Positions 1 through 8,437 of a stretch of DNA of 64,000 nucleotides are shown in pieces; positions within the stretch are counted from its first letter, which is position 1; each line of letters opens with the position of its first letter. The stretch is from Bacteroidaceae bacterium (GTDB lineage Bacteria; Bacteroidota; Bacteroidia; Bacteroidales; Bacteroidaceae). The stretch covers positions 62,001 through 126,000 of the forward strand of contig JAGCGS010000042.1 in NCBI GenBank assembly GCA_017649485.1, written 5' to 3'. Under the pieces are notes generated by a model. The model made no database searches. It was given only the letters and a program-made list of their open reading frames with translations, and was not told the origin of the DNA. A program made the position numbers and the translations under genes.

Positions 1-764
1 CGACTCTTGGTAAGTCCGTCCTTAGGGTCTATATAGGTATAGGAGTCCAGGTTGGGCAGATACTGGTCATGTCCTAAGTCAAAGTCCTCAAACTGCTTCA
101 CGCTGCCGTCGCCCACAAAGATAAACGGTCCGTAGTTTTCGGCCAAGCTCATGGTACTCATATAATTATAGGTGAGTGACGCACGTCCTTTGTCGTTAGC
201 AAAAGACTTCGAAATAGCTGCCTTGTAGAACTGTATGCGGTCTTGCAGGTAACTCATGTCGAGATGATTAGAGCCACGATCGAAATTCTGGTAGGTATTC
301 AGATTGAAGCCCCATCCGTTGCCCAACGGTGCCCCTACATTGAGGTCAATCTGATGCTGCCCATATTGGTTAAGGGAGTAATTGATGCCAGCTTCCAGCT
401 TATTGGCTGTGACCTTCGATGTGGTACTTGGGAAATAGCCGATGATACCCACGCGCAATGCCGACTCGTCGAGAGTGGATAAGCTCATGCTTTCGGTATT
501 CAGTCCGTTGTGCCAAGACCAGAACCCGGGAAAGAAACCCAGATAGAAGGACACAGGCAATCCATCCTCGAAGATGGCTGATCCGCTACTGGGTATGCCC
601 AAAGAAATAGTACGCGGCTGTGTGGCAGATGACGCGTTCAGCATCACGTTCTGGTTACTGCGTCTGTTCTCTTGAATACTGTCGTTCTGGTTGCTTTGTG
701 CCTGCAGAGACAAAGTTGCAAAGCAGAAAGAAATGGCAAGCAAATGTTTCAATCTATAGTCCAT
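1..764 (-). CDS. Outer-membrane TonB-dependent receptor-like protein, 5' part (runs off left edge)
   Basis: The frame is open from ATG at 764 to the left edge, giving about 254 residues of the N-terminus. It opens with a signal peptide (MDYRLKHLLAISFCF, cleavage near LQAQ). A short plug-like segment follows (RTISLGIPSSGSAIFEDGLP), then alternating aromatic and polar stretches that read like beta-barrel strands. This resembles Bacteroidetes TonB-dependent receptors that lack the usual N-terminal carboxypeptidase-regulatory domain. Family membership is inferred from this pattern, and the substrate cannot be told. The gene is divergent from the AraC regulator at 892, which may control it. A -7 box lies at 803-810. 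Confidence 0.6.
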   Translation of the reverse strand, partial: MDYRLKHLLAISFCFATLSLQAQSNQNDSIQENRRSNQNVMLNASSATQPRTISLGIPSSGSAIFEDGLPVSFYLGFFPGFWSWHNGLNTESMSLSTLDESALRVGIIGYFPSTTSKVTANKLEAGINYSLNQYGQHQIDLNVGAPLGNGWGFNLNTYQNFDRGSNHLDMSYLQDRIQFYKAAISKSFANDKGRASLTYNYMSTMSLAENYGPFIFVGDGSVKQFEDFDLGHDQYLPNLDSYTYIDPKDGLTKS

Positions 765-802
765 AATTCTTATATTTTTAGCGTTTTTATTCTTTTCCGC
801 TG

Positions 803-810
803 CAAAATTA
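803..810 (-). promoter_or_regulatory. Putative -7 box of the left-edge receptor gene
   Basis: On the minus strand this reads TAATTTTG, a match to the Bacteroidetes -7 consensus TAnnTTTG, about 40 bases before ATG 764. No clear -33 TTTG is visible at the expected 19-21 bp spacing, so confidence is limited. Confidence 0.4.
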
Positions 811-877
811 GGTATTCACCGACCGCTGCATGTAATATTTTTTGCCACTTTTGTTACCATATTTGCAGAAAAAACTA

Positions 878-885
878 TACCTTTG
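878..885 (+). promoter_or_regulatory. Putative -7 box of the araC-type gene
   Basis: TACCTTTG matches the -7 consensus TAnnTTTG. It ends only 6 bases before the ATG at 892, so a transcript starting about 7 bases downstream would be leaderless or nearly so. The -33 element is weak (TTG at 851-853, spacing too long). Confidence 0.4.
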
Positions 886-891
886 CCTTTG

Positions 892-1701
892 ATGAGTACC
901 ATGCAAGACATAATATTAGATGATACGCTCGCGCACATGGGCGAGGAACGGTTTAACGGCTATCTGTTCCATGCTTTTTGCCGTAGCGGCTATTGCACCT
1001 TCGAGAAGAATGGCCGTAAGTTCCGCTTCGAGGAGGGAAACTGCATGATTGTGCCACGCAGAGGAGACACCGTGAAACACATATTAGAGAGCGCTGACTT
1101 CAAGGCGGATGTGATTTATGTCACCCAGGAGTTTATCGAGATCTCCACCCCGCAGAGTAATTATGGCATGAAGGGACATCTCGCTCTCTTCGAGAACCCC
1201 ATCATGAAACTGCTGCCTCCGCAGCAAGAGATTTGCGGACGTAACTTTGATGCTATCAAGTTCAGGCTTGCCCAGACGAATCACTGTTTCCGCCACGATG
1301 CGCTGATCAATGCCGTGCAGTGCATGATTATTGATTTCTTTGACTTCCACGCTGTGCTCTATGGGGTGGATAAGATTAGCTCACAGCAGCATCAGTTGAT
1401 GAACCAGTTTGTTGAGATGCTGGAGCGTGGCGATTTCCGCGAGAACCGTGATATCGGTTACTATGCAGATAAATTATGTGTCACCCCCAAGTATCTGTCG
1501 GAGGTATCGAAGAAAGTGAGCGGACTGCCTGCCGCCTATTGGATTACACGCTATGCATCGCTCGACATCAGCCGCCTGCTTCGTGACCGCAGTCTCTCAT
1601 TCACAGAAATCAGCGACATGTTCGACTTCTCATCACTCTCCCACTTCAGCCGTTATGTGCAGAACAACCTGGGGGTGAAACCCAGCGACTTCAGGGAGTG
1701 A
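892..1701 (+). CDS. AraC-family transcriptional regulator
   Basis: The product is about 269 residues with a cupin-like N-terminal sensing half (residues about 1-150). The C-terminal half (about 170-269) has the two helix-turn-helix units of AraC proteins; ITRYASLDISRLLRD and SFTEISDMFDFSSLSHFSRY is the characteristic second-HTH region. The longer frame begins with TTG at 883, but ATG at 892 (or 901) is more likely. The gene is divergent from the receptor gene at 764 and lies upstream of a flavodoxin, either of which could be a target. The ligand is unknown. Confidence 0.85.
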   Translation: MSTMQDIILDDTLAHMGEERFNGYLFHAFCRSGYCTFEKNGRKFRFEEGNCMIVPRRGDTVKHILESADFKADVIYVTQEFIEISTPQSNYGMKGHLALFENPIMKLLPPQQEICGRNFDAIKFRLAQTNHCFRHDALINAVQCMIIDFFDFHAVLYGVDKISSQQHQLMNQFVEMLERGDFRENRDIGYYADKLCVTPKYLSEVSKKVSGLPAAYWITRYASLDISRLLRDRSLSFTEISDMFDFSSLSHFSRYVQNNLGVKPSDFRE

Positions 1702-1770
1702 GCAAGCCGATTCTTCTTTTTGTGCAAATCAAACAGCAAATCATGTTATTCACAGGTGCCTGATAGTTCC

Positions 1771-1778
1771 TAACTTTG
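1771..1778 (+). promoter_or_regulatory. Putative -7 box of the flavodoxin gene
   Basis: TAACTTTG matches TAnnTTTG and lies 30 bases before ATG 1809. A good -33 element at 20 bp spacing is not evident. Confidence 0.45.
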
Positions 1779-1808
1779 CACCGTGAAACTTAAAAACTAA
1801 TATAAGAT

Positions 1809-2327
1809 ATGGGAAAGACATTAATCGCTTTTTACTCCCGTAGAGGGGAGAATTATGTGAACGGCAGCCTCAGAAACCTGGCATTAGGCAACACCGAAAT
1901 TGTGGCTGGCAAGATTCAGGCTTTGCTGCCCGATGCAGACATGTTCCAGATTGAGACGGTGAAGAAGTACTCACCCGACTATATGACTTGCATCGAGGAA
2001 GCCAAGCAAGAACTGCGTGATAAGGCGCGTCCTGAACTGACAGCCCAAGTAGAAAACATGGATCAATATGATACCATCATCCTGGGCTATCCCAACTGGT
2101 GGGGCACTATGCCGATGGCTTGCTACACCTTCTTAGAGAGTTATGACTTTTCAGGGAAGACCATCATCCCATTCTGCACCAACGAGGGTAGCGGCATGGG
2201 CAGCAGTGAACGCTTCATCAAACAGCTCTGCCCCGACTCCACCATATTGAGAGGCACTCCCATTCATGGTGCCGAGGCAGCTCATGCCGACCGTGAGGCA
2301 CAGCAGATAGCAGCATTGGCAGGATAG
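1809..2327 (+). CDS. Flavodoxin family protein
   Basis: The 172-residue protein starts with a flavodoxin first strand and phosphate-binding loop (TLIAFYSRRGENY, with the loop expanded). It also has the FMN-contacting segment ILGYPNWWGTMPMACYTFLE near residues 93-112. This fits the Bacteroidetes/Clostridia flavodoxin-like group (PF12682 type), which carries FMN and probably moves electrons in the cytoplasm. Partner enzymes are not apparent. It has its own upstream -7 box and converges on exonuclease III with a 25-base gap. A role under AraC control is possible but only inferred. Confidence 0.8.
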   Translation: MGKTLIAFYSRRGENYVNGSLRNLALGNTEIVAGKIQALLPDADMFQIETVKKYSPDYMTCIEEAKQELRDKARPELTAQVENMDQYDTIILGYPNWWGTMPMACYTFLESYDFSGKTIIPFCTNEGSGMGSSERFIKQLCPDSTILRGTPIHGAEAAHADREAQQIAALAG

Positions 2328-2352
2328 ACCTGCCTTTGGTGACTGCAAGTTA

Positions 2353-3108
2353 TCACACCTCTATTGCCAGCTCCACAGGGCAATGGTCGGAGCCGAAAAT
2401 CTCGCTATGGATGCTGGCAGCCTGCAACTTCCCGTCTAATCGCTGAGATGTGAGGAAGTAGTCGATGCGCCACCCGGCATTCTTCTCACGAGCATGGAAA
2501 CGATATGACCACCAGGAATATTGGTTAGCCAAGTCCGGATAGAAAAAGCGGAAGGTGTCAGTGAAGCCGCTGTCCAGCAGCATGGTCATCTTTTCACGCT
2601 CCTCATCGGTAAAGCCTGCATTCCTACGATTGGTCTTCGGGTTCCGCAAGTCAATCTCCTGATGTGCCACATTCATATCGCCACACACAATCACCGGCTT
2701 CTTGGCATCTAAAGCCAACAGATAGTTGCGGAAATCATCCTCCCACTTCATACGATATTCCAAGCGGCGCAACTCATCTTGAGAATTAGGTGTATAGACA
2801 TTCACCAAGTAGAAGTCAGGCAGCTCCAAGGTTATCACGCGTCCTTCATGGTCGTGTTCGTCAATACCCAGGCCGTAGGTAACAGCCAGTGGCTCATGCT
2901 TAGTATAGATGGCCGTGCCTGAATAGCCTTTCTTCTCGGCATAATTCCAGTATGAGCGATAGCCCTCAAATTCCAAATCTAACTGTCCTGCCTGCATCTT
3001 TGTTTCTTGCAGGCAGAAGAAATCAGCATCCAATGCCTTGAAGGCATCGGCAAACCCTTTGTCGGCACAGGCTCGCAGCCCGTTCACATTCCAAGAAATC
3101 AGTCTCAT
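2353..3108 (-). CDS. xth: Exodeoxyribonuclease III (AP endonuclease)
   Basis: The 251-residue protein is a full-length endonuclease/exonuclease/phosphatase-fold nuclease of the ExoIII type. It repairs abasic sites and trims 3' ends in DNA. Visible active-site motifs are WNVNGLRA near the start, QETK with the metal-binding Glu at about 35, GDMNVAH near 143, and the catalytic SDHCPV near the C-terminus. The start is ATG at 3108. The gap from the Lrp regulator gene upstream is filled by TTAATGG-type simple repeats, so cotranscription is possible but uncertain. Confidence 0.95.
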   Translation of the reverse strand: MRLISWNVNGLRACADKGFADAFKALDADFFCLQETKMQAGQLDLEFEGYRSYWNYAEKKGYSGTAIYTKHEPLAVTYGLGIDEHDHEGRVITLELPDFYLVNVYTPNSQDELRRLEYRMKWEDDFRNYLLALDAKKPVIVCGDMNVAHQEIDLRNPKTNRRNAGFTDEEREKMTMLLDSGFTDTFRFFYPDLANQYSWWSYRFHAREKNAGWRIDYFLTSQRLDGKLQAASIHSEIFGSDHCPVELAIEV

Positions 3109-3109
3109 A

Positions 3110-3165
3110 TTATTCTCAATGGTTAATGGTTAATGTTCACTGTTTAATGGTTAATGGTCAATCAA
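3110..3165. repeat. Degenerate TTAATGG/GGTCAAT intergenic repeat
   Basis: The gap between the Lrp and exonuclease III genes consists of short iterations of GGTTAATG and GGTCAAT. It belongs with the TTGAC(A)A-type simple repeats at 9227, 9300, 43033 and 49926. Confidence 0.5.
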
Positions 3166-3623
3166 AAATTAAGTCCATAGTTATGTTTCACTTCGCTCAT
3201 CACAAACATGCTCTCTACCGATCCAAGACTTTCAATGGCTCCCAACTTGTTGATGAGGAACTCATTGTATGCCTTCATGTCAGGGGCATGTATCTTTAGC
3301 AGATAGTCGGTTGAGCCAGAAACATTGTAGCACTCGGTTACTTCCGGTAAATCTTGCACCATATCCATAAAATCCTTGGCAATGTCTCTATTCATGCGTT
3401 TCAGCTTGACATTGCAGAACACAATAAAGCCCTGATTGAGCTTTTCCGCATCCAATACAGCTATGTATTTTTTAATATAGCCATTACCTTCCAGACGCTT
3501 GAGTCGCTCATACACAGGTGTTGACGACAGACTGACTTTAGCAGCCAGCTCCTTGATGGTAAGTCGTCCGTTCTCCTGCAAAACACGCAGTATCTGCAAA
3601 TCTGTTCTATCCAAAGTTTCCAT
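3162..3623 (-). CDS. Lrp/AsnC-family transcriptional regulator
   Basis: From ATG 3623 the protein is 153 residues, the usual Lrp length. The longer frame starts with TTG and is unlikely. The N-terminal winged HTH (LDRTDLQILRVLQENGRLT, then LSSTPVYERLKRLEGNGYI) is followed by an alpha/beta ligand-binding RAM domain with the GSTDYLLKI motif near residue 104. It is divergent from metY with -33 boxes only three bases apart, so it is a plausible amino-acid-responsive regulator of metY as well as of itself. The ligand is inferred, not seen. Confidence 0.92.
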   Translation of the reverse strand: METLDRTDLQILRVLQENGRLTIKELAAKVSLSSTPVYERLKRLEGNGYIKKYIAVLDAEKLNQGFIVFCNVKLKRMNRDIAKDFMDMVQDLPEVTECYNVSGSTDYLLKIHAPDMKAYNEFLINKLGAIESLGSVESMFVMSEVKHNYGLNF

Positions 3624-3693
3624 AAAAGTAAGTTTATTCTGCCAATTGCCAATCAAAGCAGCTCCATTAGCATATCCGTTCTATATAACACCG

Positions 3694-3725
3694 CAAATGT
3701 AGTAACATTTTCTGAACTTTCCAAA
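3694..3725 (-). promoter_or_regulatory. Promoter of the Lrp regulator gene
   Basis: On the minus strand, -33 TTTG (3725-3722), 20 bp, and -7 TACATTTG (3701-3694) match the Bacteroidetes housekeeping consensus. The predicted start near 3687 leaves a leader of about 64 bases. Confidence 0.7.
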
Positions 3726-3728
3726 AAA

Positions 3729-3761
3729 TTTGTTTGATATATCCAAATCGTCTTAACTTTG
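3729..3761 (+). promoter_or_regulatory. Promoter of metY
   Basis: -33 TTTG (3729-3732), 21 bp, and -7 TAACTTTG (3754-3761). The start would be near 3768, leaving only about 25 bases of leader. That is too short for a SAM riboswitch, so control is more likely through the divergent Lrp protein. Confidence 0.75.
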
Positions 3762-3792
3762 CAGCAGAAAAATAACAAAAAAATATTTGATT

Positions 3793-5082
3793 ATGGCAAC
3801 AAAGAATTATCGTTTTGAGACGCTCCAGCTTCATGTAGGCCAAGAGCAGGCAGACCCGACAACTGATTCACGTGCGGTACCTATTTATCAGACTACCTCT
3901 TACGTATTCCGTAATTCTCAACATGCAGCAGATCGCTTCGGATTACGAGATGCTGGAAACATTTATGGCCGACTGACTAACACAACACAAGGAGTTTTTG
4001 AAGAAAGAATAGCGGCTTTGGAAGGTGGTACAGCAGCTTTGGCAGTAGCCAGTGGAGCAGCTGCCATTACCTATGCCTTACAGAATGTGGCACGCAATGG
4101 CGACCATATCATTGCAGCCAACAACCTGTATGGTGGCACTTTCAACCTGATTGAGCACACACTCACGACTCAGGGCATCACTACTACCATTGTAGATCCG
4201 AGTGATTTTGCAGCCGTTGATGCGGCTTTTAAGCTCAACACCAAAGCTATCATCATAGAGACTTTTGGCAACCCCAACGCCAGTGTGACTGACATTGAAC
4301 AGATTGCCGCTATCGCTCACAAACACAATACCATATTAATTGTTGACAACACATTTGCCACACCTTATATATTCCGTCCATTAGAGCATGGTGCCGACGT
4401 AGTTATTGAATCAGCCACCAAGTTCATCGGCGGTCATGGCAGCACTTTGGGTGGTGTCATCATCGAGGCTGGCAAGTTCAACTGGCTCGCTAATGCTGAA
4501 AAGTACCCTACCTTAGGGCAACCAGATCCCAGCTATCATGGAGCTGTCTTTGCACAAGTGGCAGGTCCAGCAGCTTTCGTAACTCGCATCCGAGCCGTCA
4601 TCTTGCGAGATACTGGTGCCTGTATCGCCCCCATCAGCGCCTGGATTCTTTTGCAGAGCTTGGAAACTTTGTCATTACGAGTAGAACGTCATGTCTCTAA
4701 TGCTTTGAAAGTGGTTGAGTTCCTGTCCAACCACCCAAAGGTAGCAAAGGTAAATCATCCATCCCTACCCAACCATCCAGACAATGCATTGTATAACAAG
4801 CTATTCCCTAACGGAGCAGGATCTATCTTCACCTTTGAGGTAAAAGGCGGACAAGAAGAAGCATGGAAGTTTATCGACAAACTACAGATATTTTCACTGT
4901 TGGCTAACGTGGCAGACGTAAAGAGTTTAGTGATACATCCAGCCACCACCACACACTCACAACTAAGCCCAGAAGAACTGGAAGAGCAGCACATTTACCC
5001 ATCTACAATACGACTTAGCATCGGCACAGAACACATAGACGACATCATAGAAGACTTGAGTCAAGCGTTAAGCGCAATATAA
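3793..5082 (+). CDS. metY: O-acetylhomoserine sulfhydrylase (aminocarboxypropyltransferase)
   Basis: The 429-residue protein is a cytoplasmic PLP enzyme of the Cys/Met metabolism family that makes homocysteine from O-acetylhomoserine and sulfide. It has the MetY N-terminal block (YRFETLQLHVGQEQADPTTD), YGRLTNTT, the DNTFATPY strand, and the PLP-lysine motif ESATKFIGGHGSTLGG. Its length matches MetY (about 430) and exceeds MetB/MetC (about 380), and the insert SYHGAVF supports MetY. The frame could begin at TTG 3787, but ATG 3793 is the obvious start. A GAAA-loop terminator follows at 5117. Confidence 0.95.
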   Translation: MATKNYRFETLQLHVGQEQADPTTDSRAVPIYQTTSYVFRNSQHAADRFGLRDAGNIYGRLTNTTQGVFEERIAALEGGTAALAVASGAAAITYALQNVARNGDHIIAANNLYGGTFNLIEHTLTTQGITTTIVDPSDFAAVDAAFKLNTKAIIIETFGNPNASVTDIEQIAAIAHKHNTILIVDNTFATPYIFRPLEHGADVVIESATKFIGGHGSTLGGVIIEAGKFNWLANAEKYPTLGQPDPSYHGAVFAQVAGPAAFVTRIRAVILRDTGACIAPISAWILLQSLETLSLRVERHVSNALKVVEFLSNHPKVAKVNHPSLPNHPDNALYNKLFPNGAGSIFTFEVKGGQEEAWKFIDKLQIFSLLANVADVKSLVIHPATTTHSQLSPEELEEQHIYPSTIRLSIGTEHIDDIIEDLSQALSAI

Positions 5083-5116
5083 TAATCAAATAAAGGTATT
5101 AAGGTTTGTTTTCTGG

Positions 5117-5152
5117 AAGCAATCCCCTGCCGAAAGGCAAGGGATTGCTTTT
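5117..5152 (+). terminator. Intrinsic terminator after metY
   Basis: A 10-bp stem (AAGCAATCCC with GGGATTGCTT), one mismatch, a further 4-bp stem and a GAAA tetraloop, followed by TTTGT. It lies 34 bases after the metY stop. Confidence 0.85.
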
Positions 5153-5159
5153 GTATTAA

Positions 5160-5398
5160 AGAGCCTTATGATAATAAAAGCCACCCAACAACAAGTTCAA
5201 TAATAGCAATTTGGCATATAAGCAAAGTTCAACTACGACCCGAACAGGCATCTGCTACGAGCAGACACACCATTAGCTCCGACTAAAAGAATCATCAGCT
5301 CCGACTAAGCTCGAAAATTCTCTAGAGAATTTCGGCACTTACTCCAAGCAAAAGCCTCGATTACTTGAAGCAAACAAGTCTTCAGCTTCAAGCTTTTA
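5160..5398. other. Gene-free spacer with direct and inverted repeats
   Basis: No convincing gene lies here. AGCTCCGACTAA occurs twice (5275-5286 and 5297-5308), a 22-base period. A near-perfect inverted repeat centred on TCTAGA spans 5312-5334. CTTGAAGC at 5364-5371 is inverted as GCTTCAAG at 5385-5392, just past the stop of the GH3 gene. The last one could form a weak terminator hairpin, but it has no clean U-tract on the minus strand. Confidence 0.6.
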
Positions 5399-8300
5399 TT
5401 ACTTCATAGCATCATAGATGGCTTGCATCATCTTGGGGCGGATATTCATGCTGCCTAATTTAGGATTCCAAGAATCGGGATGAACGCGATTGCTGAGGAA
5501 TACATAGACAAAACGGTTGGTAGGATCTACCCAGACACAGGTGCCAGTAAATCCAGTATGACCATACACTGTGGCAGGGGCATCATCCGGACAAGGACTC
5601 TTCGACTTGTTCACCACATCTGGTTTATCGAAGCCCAGACCTCGTCGGCTGATACGTGACTTACTGGTGGTAAACAACTTACAAGTACTCTCACTGATGT
5701 AGCGCTTGCCATTAAACTCGCCACCATTCAACAGCATTTGATAGACTTTTGCCACTTCAGTAGCATTGGAGAACAAACCAGCATTGCCTGACACACCACC
5801 TTGGAAGGCTGCAGCCTCATCGTGCACATAGCCTTGCAACAACTGCTTCCGCAAAAACTTATCCTGCGAGGTTGGCACAATCTCATCTTTTGGTAAACGC
5901 TCCAACGGATGATAACCTGTGCGTTTCAAGCCCATTGGTTGATAAAACTCACGATCTACAAAAGCATCGAGACTCATGCCCGTGAGTTGCTCCACCACCT
6001 GTTGCAACAGGATAAAGTTGACATCGCTATAACGATAGGTACGAGAACGCAAGGTGGCATCCACTATCTTAGTGTGATAAACCTCTTTGAACGAGGGTGA
6101 CAACCACACACCCTCAGCCACTTGCAAAGGATACTCAGCCGACTGCTTATTAGACACAAATGAATCAATGTATTGATAGTCAGGGTTTATCCAATCACGA
6201 GCCGCAATCTGCACAGTATGGAGGCGATCACGCTTATTGCTTAAAATACTACCCTCATAACTATCCTTGTCAATGGCCTCACGATAGAAAGAAATAGAAG
6301 CAGGTAAACCTGATTCATGATAAAGAAGACTCCGCATAGTTATTGTCTGCTTGTCAGTACCTTTCAGATAAGGCAGATATGTAGCAACCCGTTCCGTCAA
6401 ACTAATCTTACCCTGATCATATAGTTTCATCACAGCCAACAGGGTAGCAGTGGTTTTTGTCATTGAAGCTAAGTCATAGACATCCCTCTGTCTTACAGGC
6501 AAGACTGACTGCCCCTCAACCCCTGTATCTTCGTAAGTATGGTTGCCGAACACCTTATTATATATAAAGTGTCCATCCTTCATCACTGCCACCTGACATC
6601 CAGGGAATGCTTGTTCGCGGATGCCCCATAAAGCCAATGTGTCGATGGCATGTAGTTTCTTGGAGTCAACACCAAAGTCCTCTGGGGAATAAATAAGATC
6701 CAGCTGAGGTAATAGGTCTGTCCCATCGCCAGCTTTCAACACCCTGCCAATTGAGGTGGAAAGCCTACCCGTGATAGGAGCCATACCAGCCAACGCTTTC
6801 GCAACAAACACCTGCATCAAAGCTGTCTTCTCATGTGCAATCACTACAGCATCGGCCATTTGTACAGCTTGTGGCAAACGGGAGACATCTTTTTGGGCAA
6901 TGAAGAAAGCAGAAACCACAGCATTCGTGGGTTTATAATCATTGAAGAAAGACTGGTAAGCATTGAGCTCACGATTGGTAACCGTCACAACCACACGCTT
7001 GAAACCATTTAACTGACGAACCAATTGTTGACGTGCTGAAGCTGAAGATTCAGCTGACAAACCTAATACCTGTACTTTCACATATTTTGAAAGTTCATCG
7101 ACAAACGGCTTGATTGCAGCAGAGCTATTACCCACATTGAGTATAGCCACAGTACCCTCACTACTATCCAATGGTAAGGAAGGTCGGGTATTTCCTGTCA
7201 TCACAACAGATGCCTGTGCCAATCTATTCACCAAATCATTGGCTTCTAATGTATTGACACGCCTATCCAATCCCGACAACTGAATAAACGGCTTCTGCGT
7301 CAAACCCAGCACATATTTATACATCAACACTTTTTTGCAATGCAAGTTGATATCGCCTTCTTTCAATTGACCCTTCGCCACTGCATTCAAGATAGCATCC
7401 ATCTCAGGGGCAATCTTTGAAGGCACCAATAACATGTCATTACCTGCCTGCAAAGCCTGTAAAGAAGCAGAGTTTCCATTTACGGCACCTTTCATCTCCA
7501 AGGCATCGGTAAATTTCAATCCACTGAAGCCTAACTCCTTCTCTAACAAATCTGTCACAATGTTATGAGACAAAGACGAAGCCAGACCTTTACGCTCTGT
7601 CAAAGCTGGGATGTCAAGATGTCCCACCATAACGCCGTCAATACCTGCATCAAAAGCCTCTCTGAAGGGTACTAGTTCTATACTATCCAAACGTTCGCGG
7701 GTAAAGTTTAGTACAGGCAATGCCTGGTGAGAATCCACATCTGTATCACCATGCCCTGGGAAATGTTTAGCCACAGCTACCACCCCACCATCTTGCAAAC
7801 CTTTACTATAGGCTATCACCTGCTTCGCCACTCGGTCAGGGTCTTCTCCAAATGAGCGCACATTGATAACAGGATTATTGGGGTTGATATCCACATCCGC
7901 CACAGGTGCAAAATTCACAGTGATACCCATCAGTCGGCTTTCACGTGCCACCTCTCGCCCATATTCATAAAGTAATGTGTCGTTGGTGATATTGCCTAAG
8001 ATTCTGTTTTTGGGGAATACTGGCGACGGCTTTAACCTCATGGCTAAACCCCACTCACCATCAAGGGTAATTATCAGTGGGATATTAGCTAATTCCTGTG
8101 CTTCGTTAGTAAGTATCGCTTGGCTCTGAAGCTCGCCACCAGAGAAGAGCAGGCCACCTATCTTATACTCCTGCACTACCCTCTTGATCAGCTGAGAGTT
8201 AGCAGGCGTTCTTTCTGGAGCTACCTTATACACAAACAGCTGACCTATACGTCCTCTCAAGTCCAGCGTTTGCATCACAGAGTCTGCCCAAGCAGCAGCT

Positions 8301-8437
8301 TTACCACCTTGCATCATCCTGCCAAAATAACTCTCCTTGAGGTGCTGAGCATTCGGAGATGGACGGTTCAACCCTTCAATCTCAACTTTTGCACTGCAAA
8401 GCAGTATCGTCAATACCAAAAACAGTAGTCTTTTCAC
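5399..8437 (-). CDS. GH3 beta-N-acetylglucosaminidase fused to a beta-lactamase-fold serine hydrolase
   Basis: This 1012-residue exported protein joins two enzymes. Residues about 50-390 are a GH3 NagZ-type domain with KHFPGHGDTDVDSH (224-237, the His-Asp general acid/base pair) and the nucleophile Asp311 in FTDALEMKG. Residues about 590-1012 are a class C beta-lactamase/penicillin-binding fold with S658-M-T-K661, Y803-S-D-V-N807 and H960-T-G. A linker region at 400-570 resembles the GH3 C-terminal domain. An N-terminal signal peptide places it in the periplasm or envelope. The pairing suggests that peptidoglycan sugar and peptide trimming are coupled. It is the last gene of an operon with the split nucleotidase and overlaps its neighbour by 4 bases. 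Confidence 0.9.
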   Translation of the reverse strand: MKRLLFLVLTILLCSAKVEIEGLNRPSPNAQHLKESYFGRMMQGGKAAAWADSVMQTLDLRGRIGQLFVYKVAPERTPANSQLIKRVVQEYKIGGLLFSGGELQSQAILTNEAQELANIPLIITLDGEWGLAMRLKPSPVFPKNRILGNITNDTLLYEYGREVARESRLMGITVNFAPVADVDINPNNPVINVRSFGEDPDRVAKQVIAYSKGLQDGGVVAVAKHFPGHGDTDVDSHQALPVLNFTRERLDSIELVPFREAFDAGIDGVMVGHLDIPALTERKGLASSLSHNIVTDLLEKELGFSGLKFTDALEMKGAVNGNSASLQALQAGNDMLLVPSKIAPEMDAILNAVAKGQLKEGDINLHCKKVLMYKYVLGLTQKPFIQLSGLDRRVNTLEANDLVNRLAQASVVMTGNTRPSLPLDSSEGTVAILNVGNSSAAIKPFVDELSKYVKVQVLGLSAESSASARQQLVRQLNGFKRVVVTVTNRELNAYQSFFNDYKPTNAVVSAFFIAQKDVSRLPQAVQMADAVVIAHEKTALMQVFVAKALAGMAPITGRLSTSIGRVLKAGDGTDLLPQLDLIYSPEDFGVDSKKLHAIDTLALWGIREQAFPGCQVAVMKDGHFIYNKVFGNHTYEDTGVEGQSVLPVRQRDVYDLASMTKTTATLLAVMKLYDQGKISLTERVATYLPYLKGTDKQTITMRSLLYHESGLPASISFYREAIDKDSYEGSILSNKRDRLHTVQIAARDWINPDYQYIDSFVSNKQSAEYPLQVAEGVWLSPSFKEVYHTKIVDATLRSRTYRYSDVNFILLQQVVEQLTGMSLDAFVDREFYQPMGLKRTGYHPLERLPKDEIVPTSQDKFLRKQLLQGYVHDEAAAFQGGVSGNAGLFSNATEVAKVYQMLLNGGEFNGKRYISESTCKLFTTSKSRISRRGLGFDKPDVVNKSKSPCPDDAPATVYGHTGFTGTCVWVDPTNRFVYVFLSNRVHPDSWNPKLGSMNIRPKMMQAIYDAMK

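Noticed and set aside
3762..3792. SAM riboswitch upstream of metY
   Set aside because: The promoter leaves only about 25 bases of leader, too short for any known SAM riboswitch.
5205..5225. Second sigma-54 promoter (TTGGCATATAAGC)
   Set aside because: The GG to GC spacing is too short and no gene follows on that strand.
5399..8437. True beta-lactamase (antibiotic resistance)
   Set aside because: SxxK, YxN and HTG occur in many peptidases and esterases of this fold, and fusion to a GH3 wall hydrolase points to peptidoglycan metabolism.
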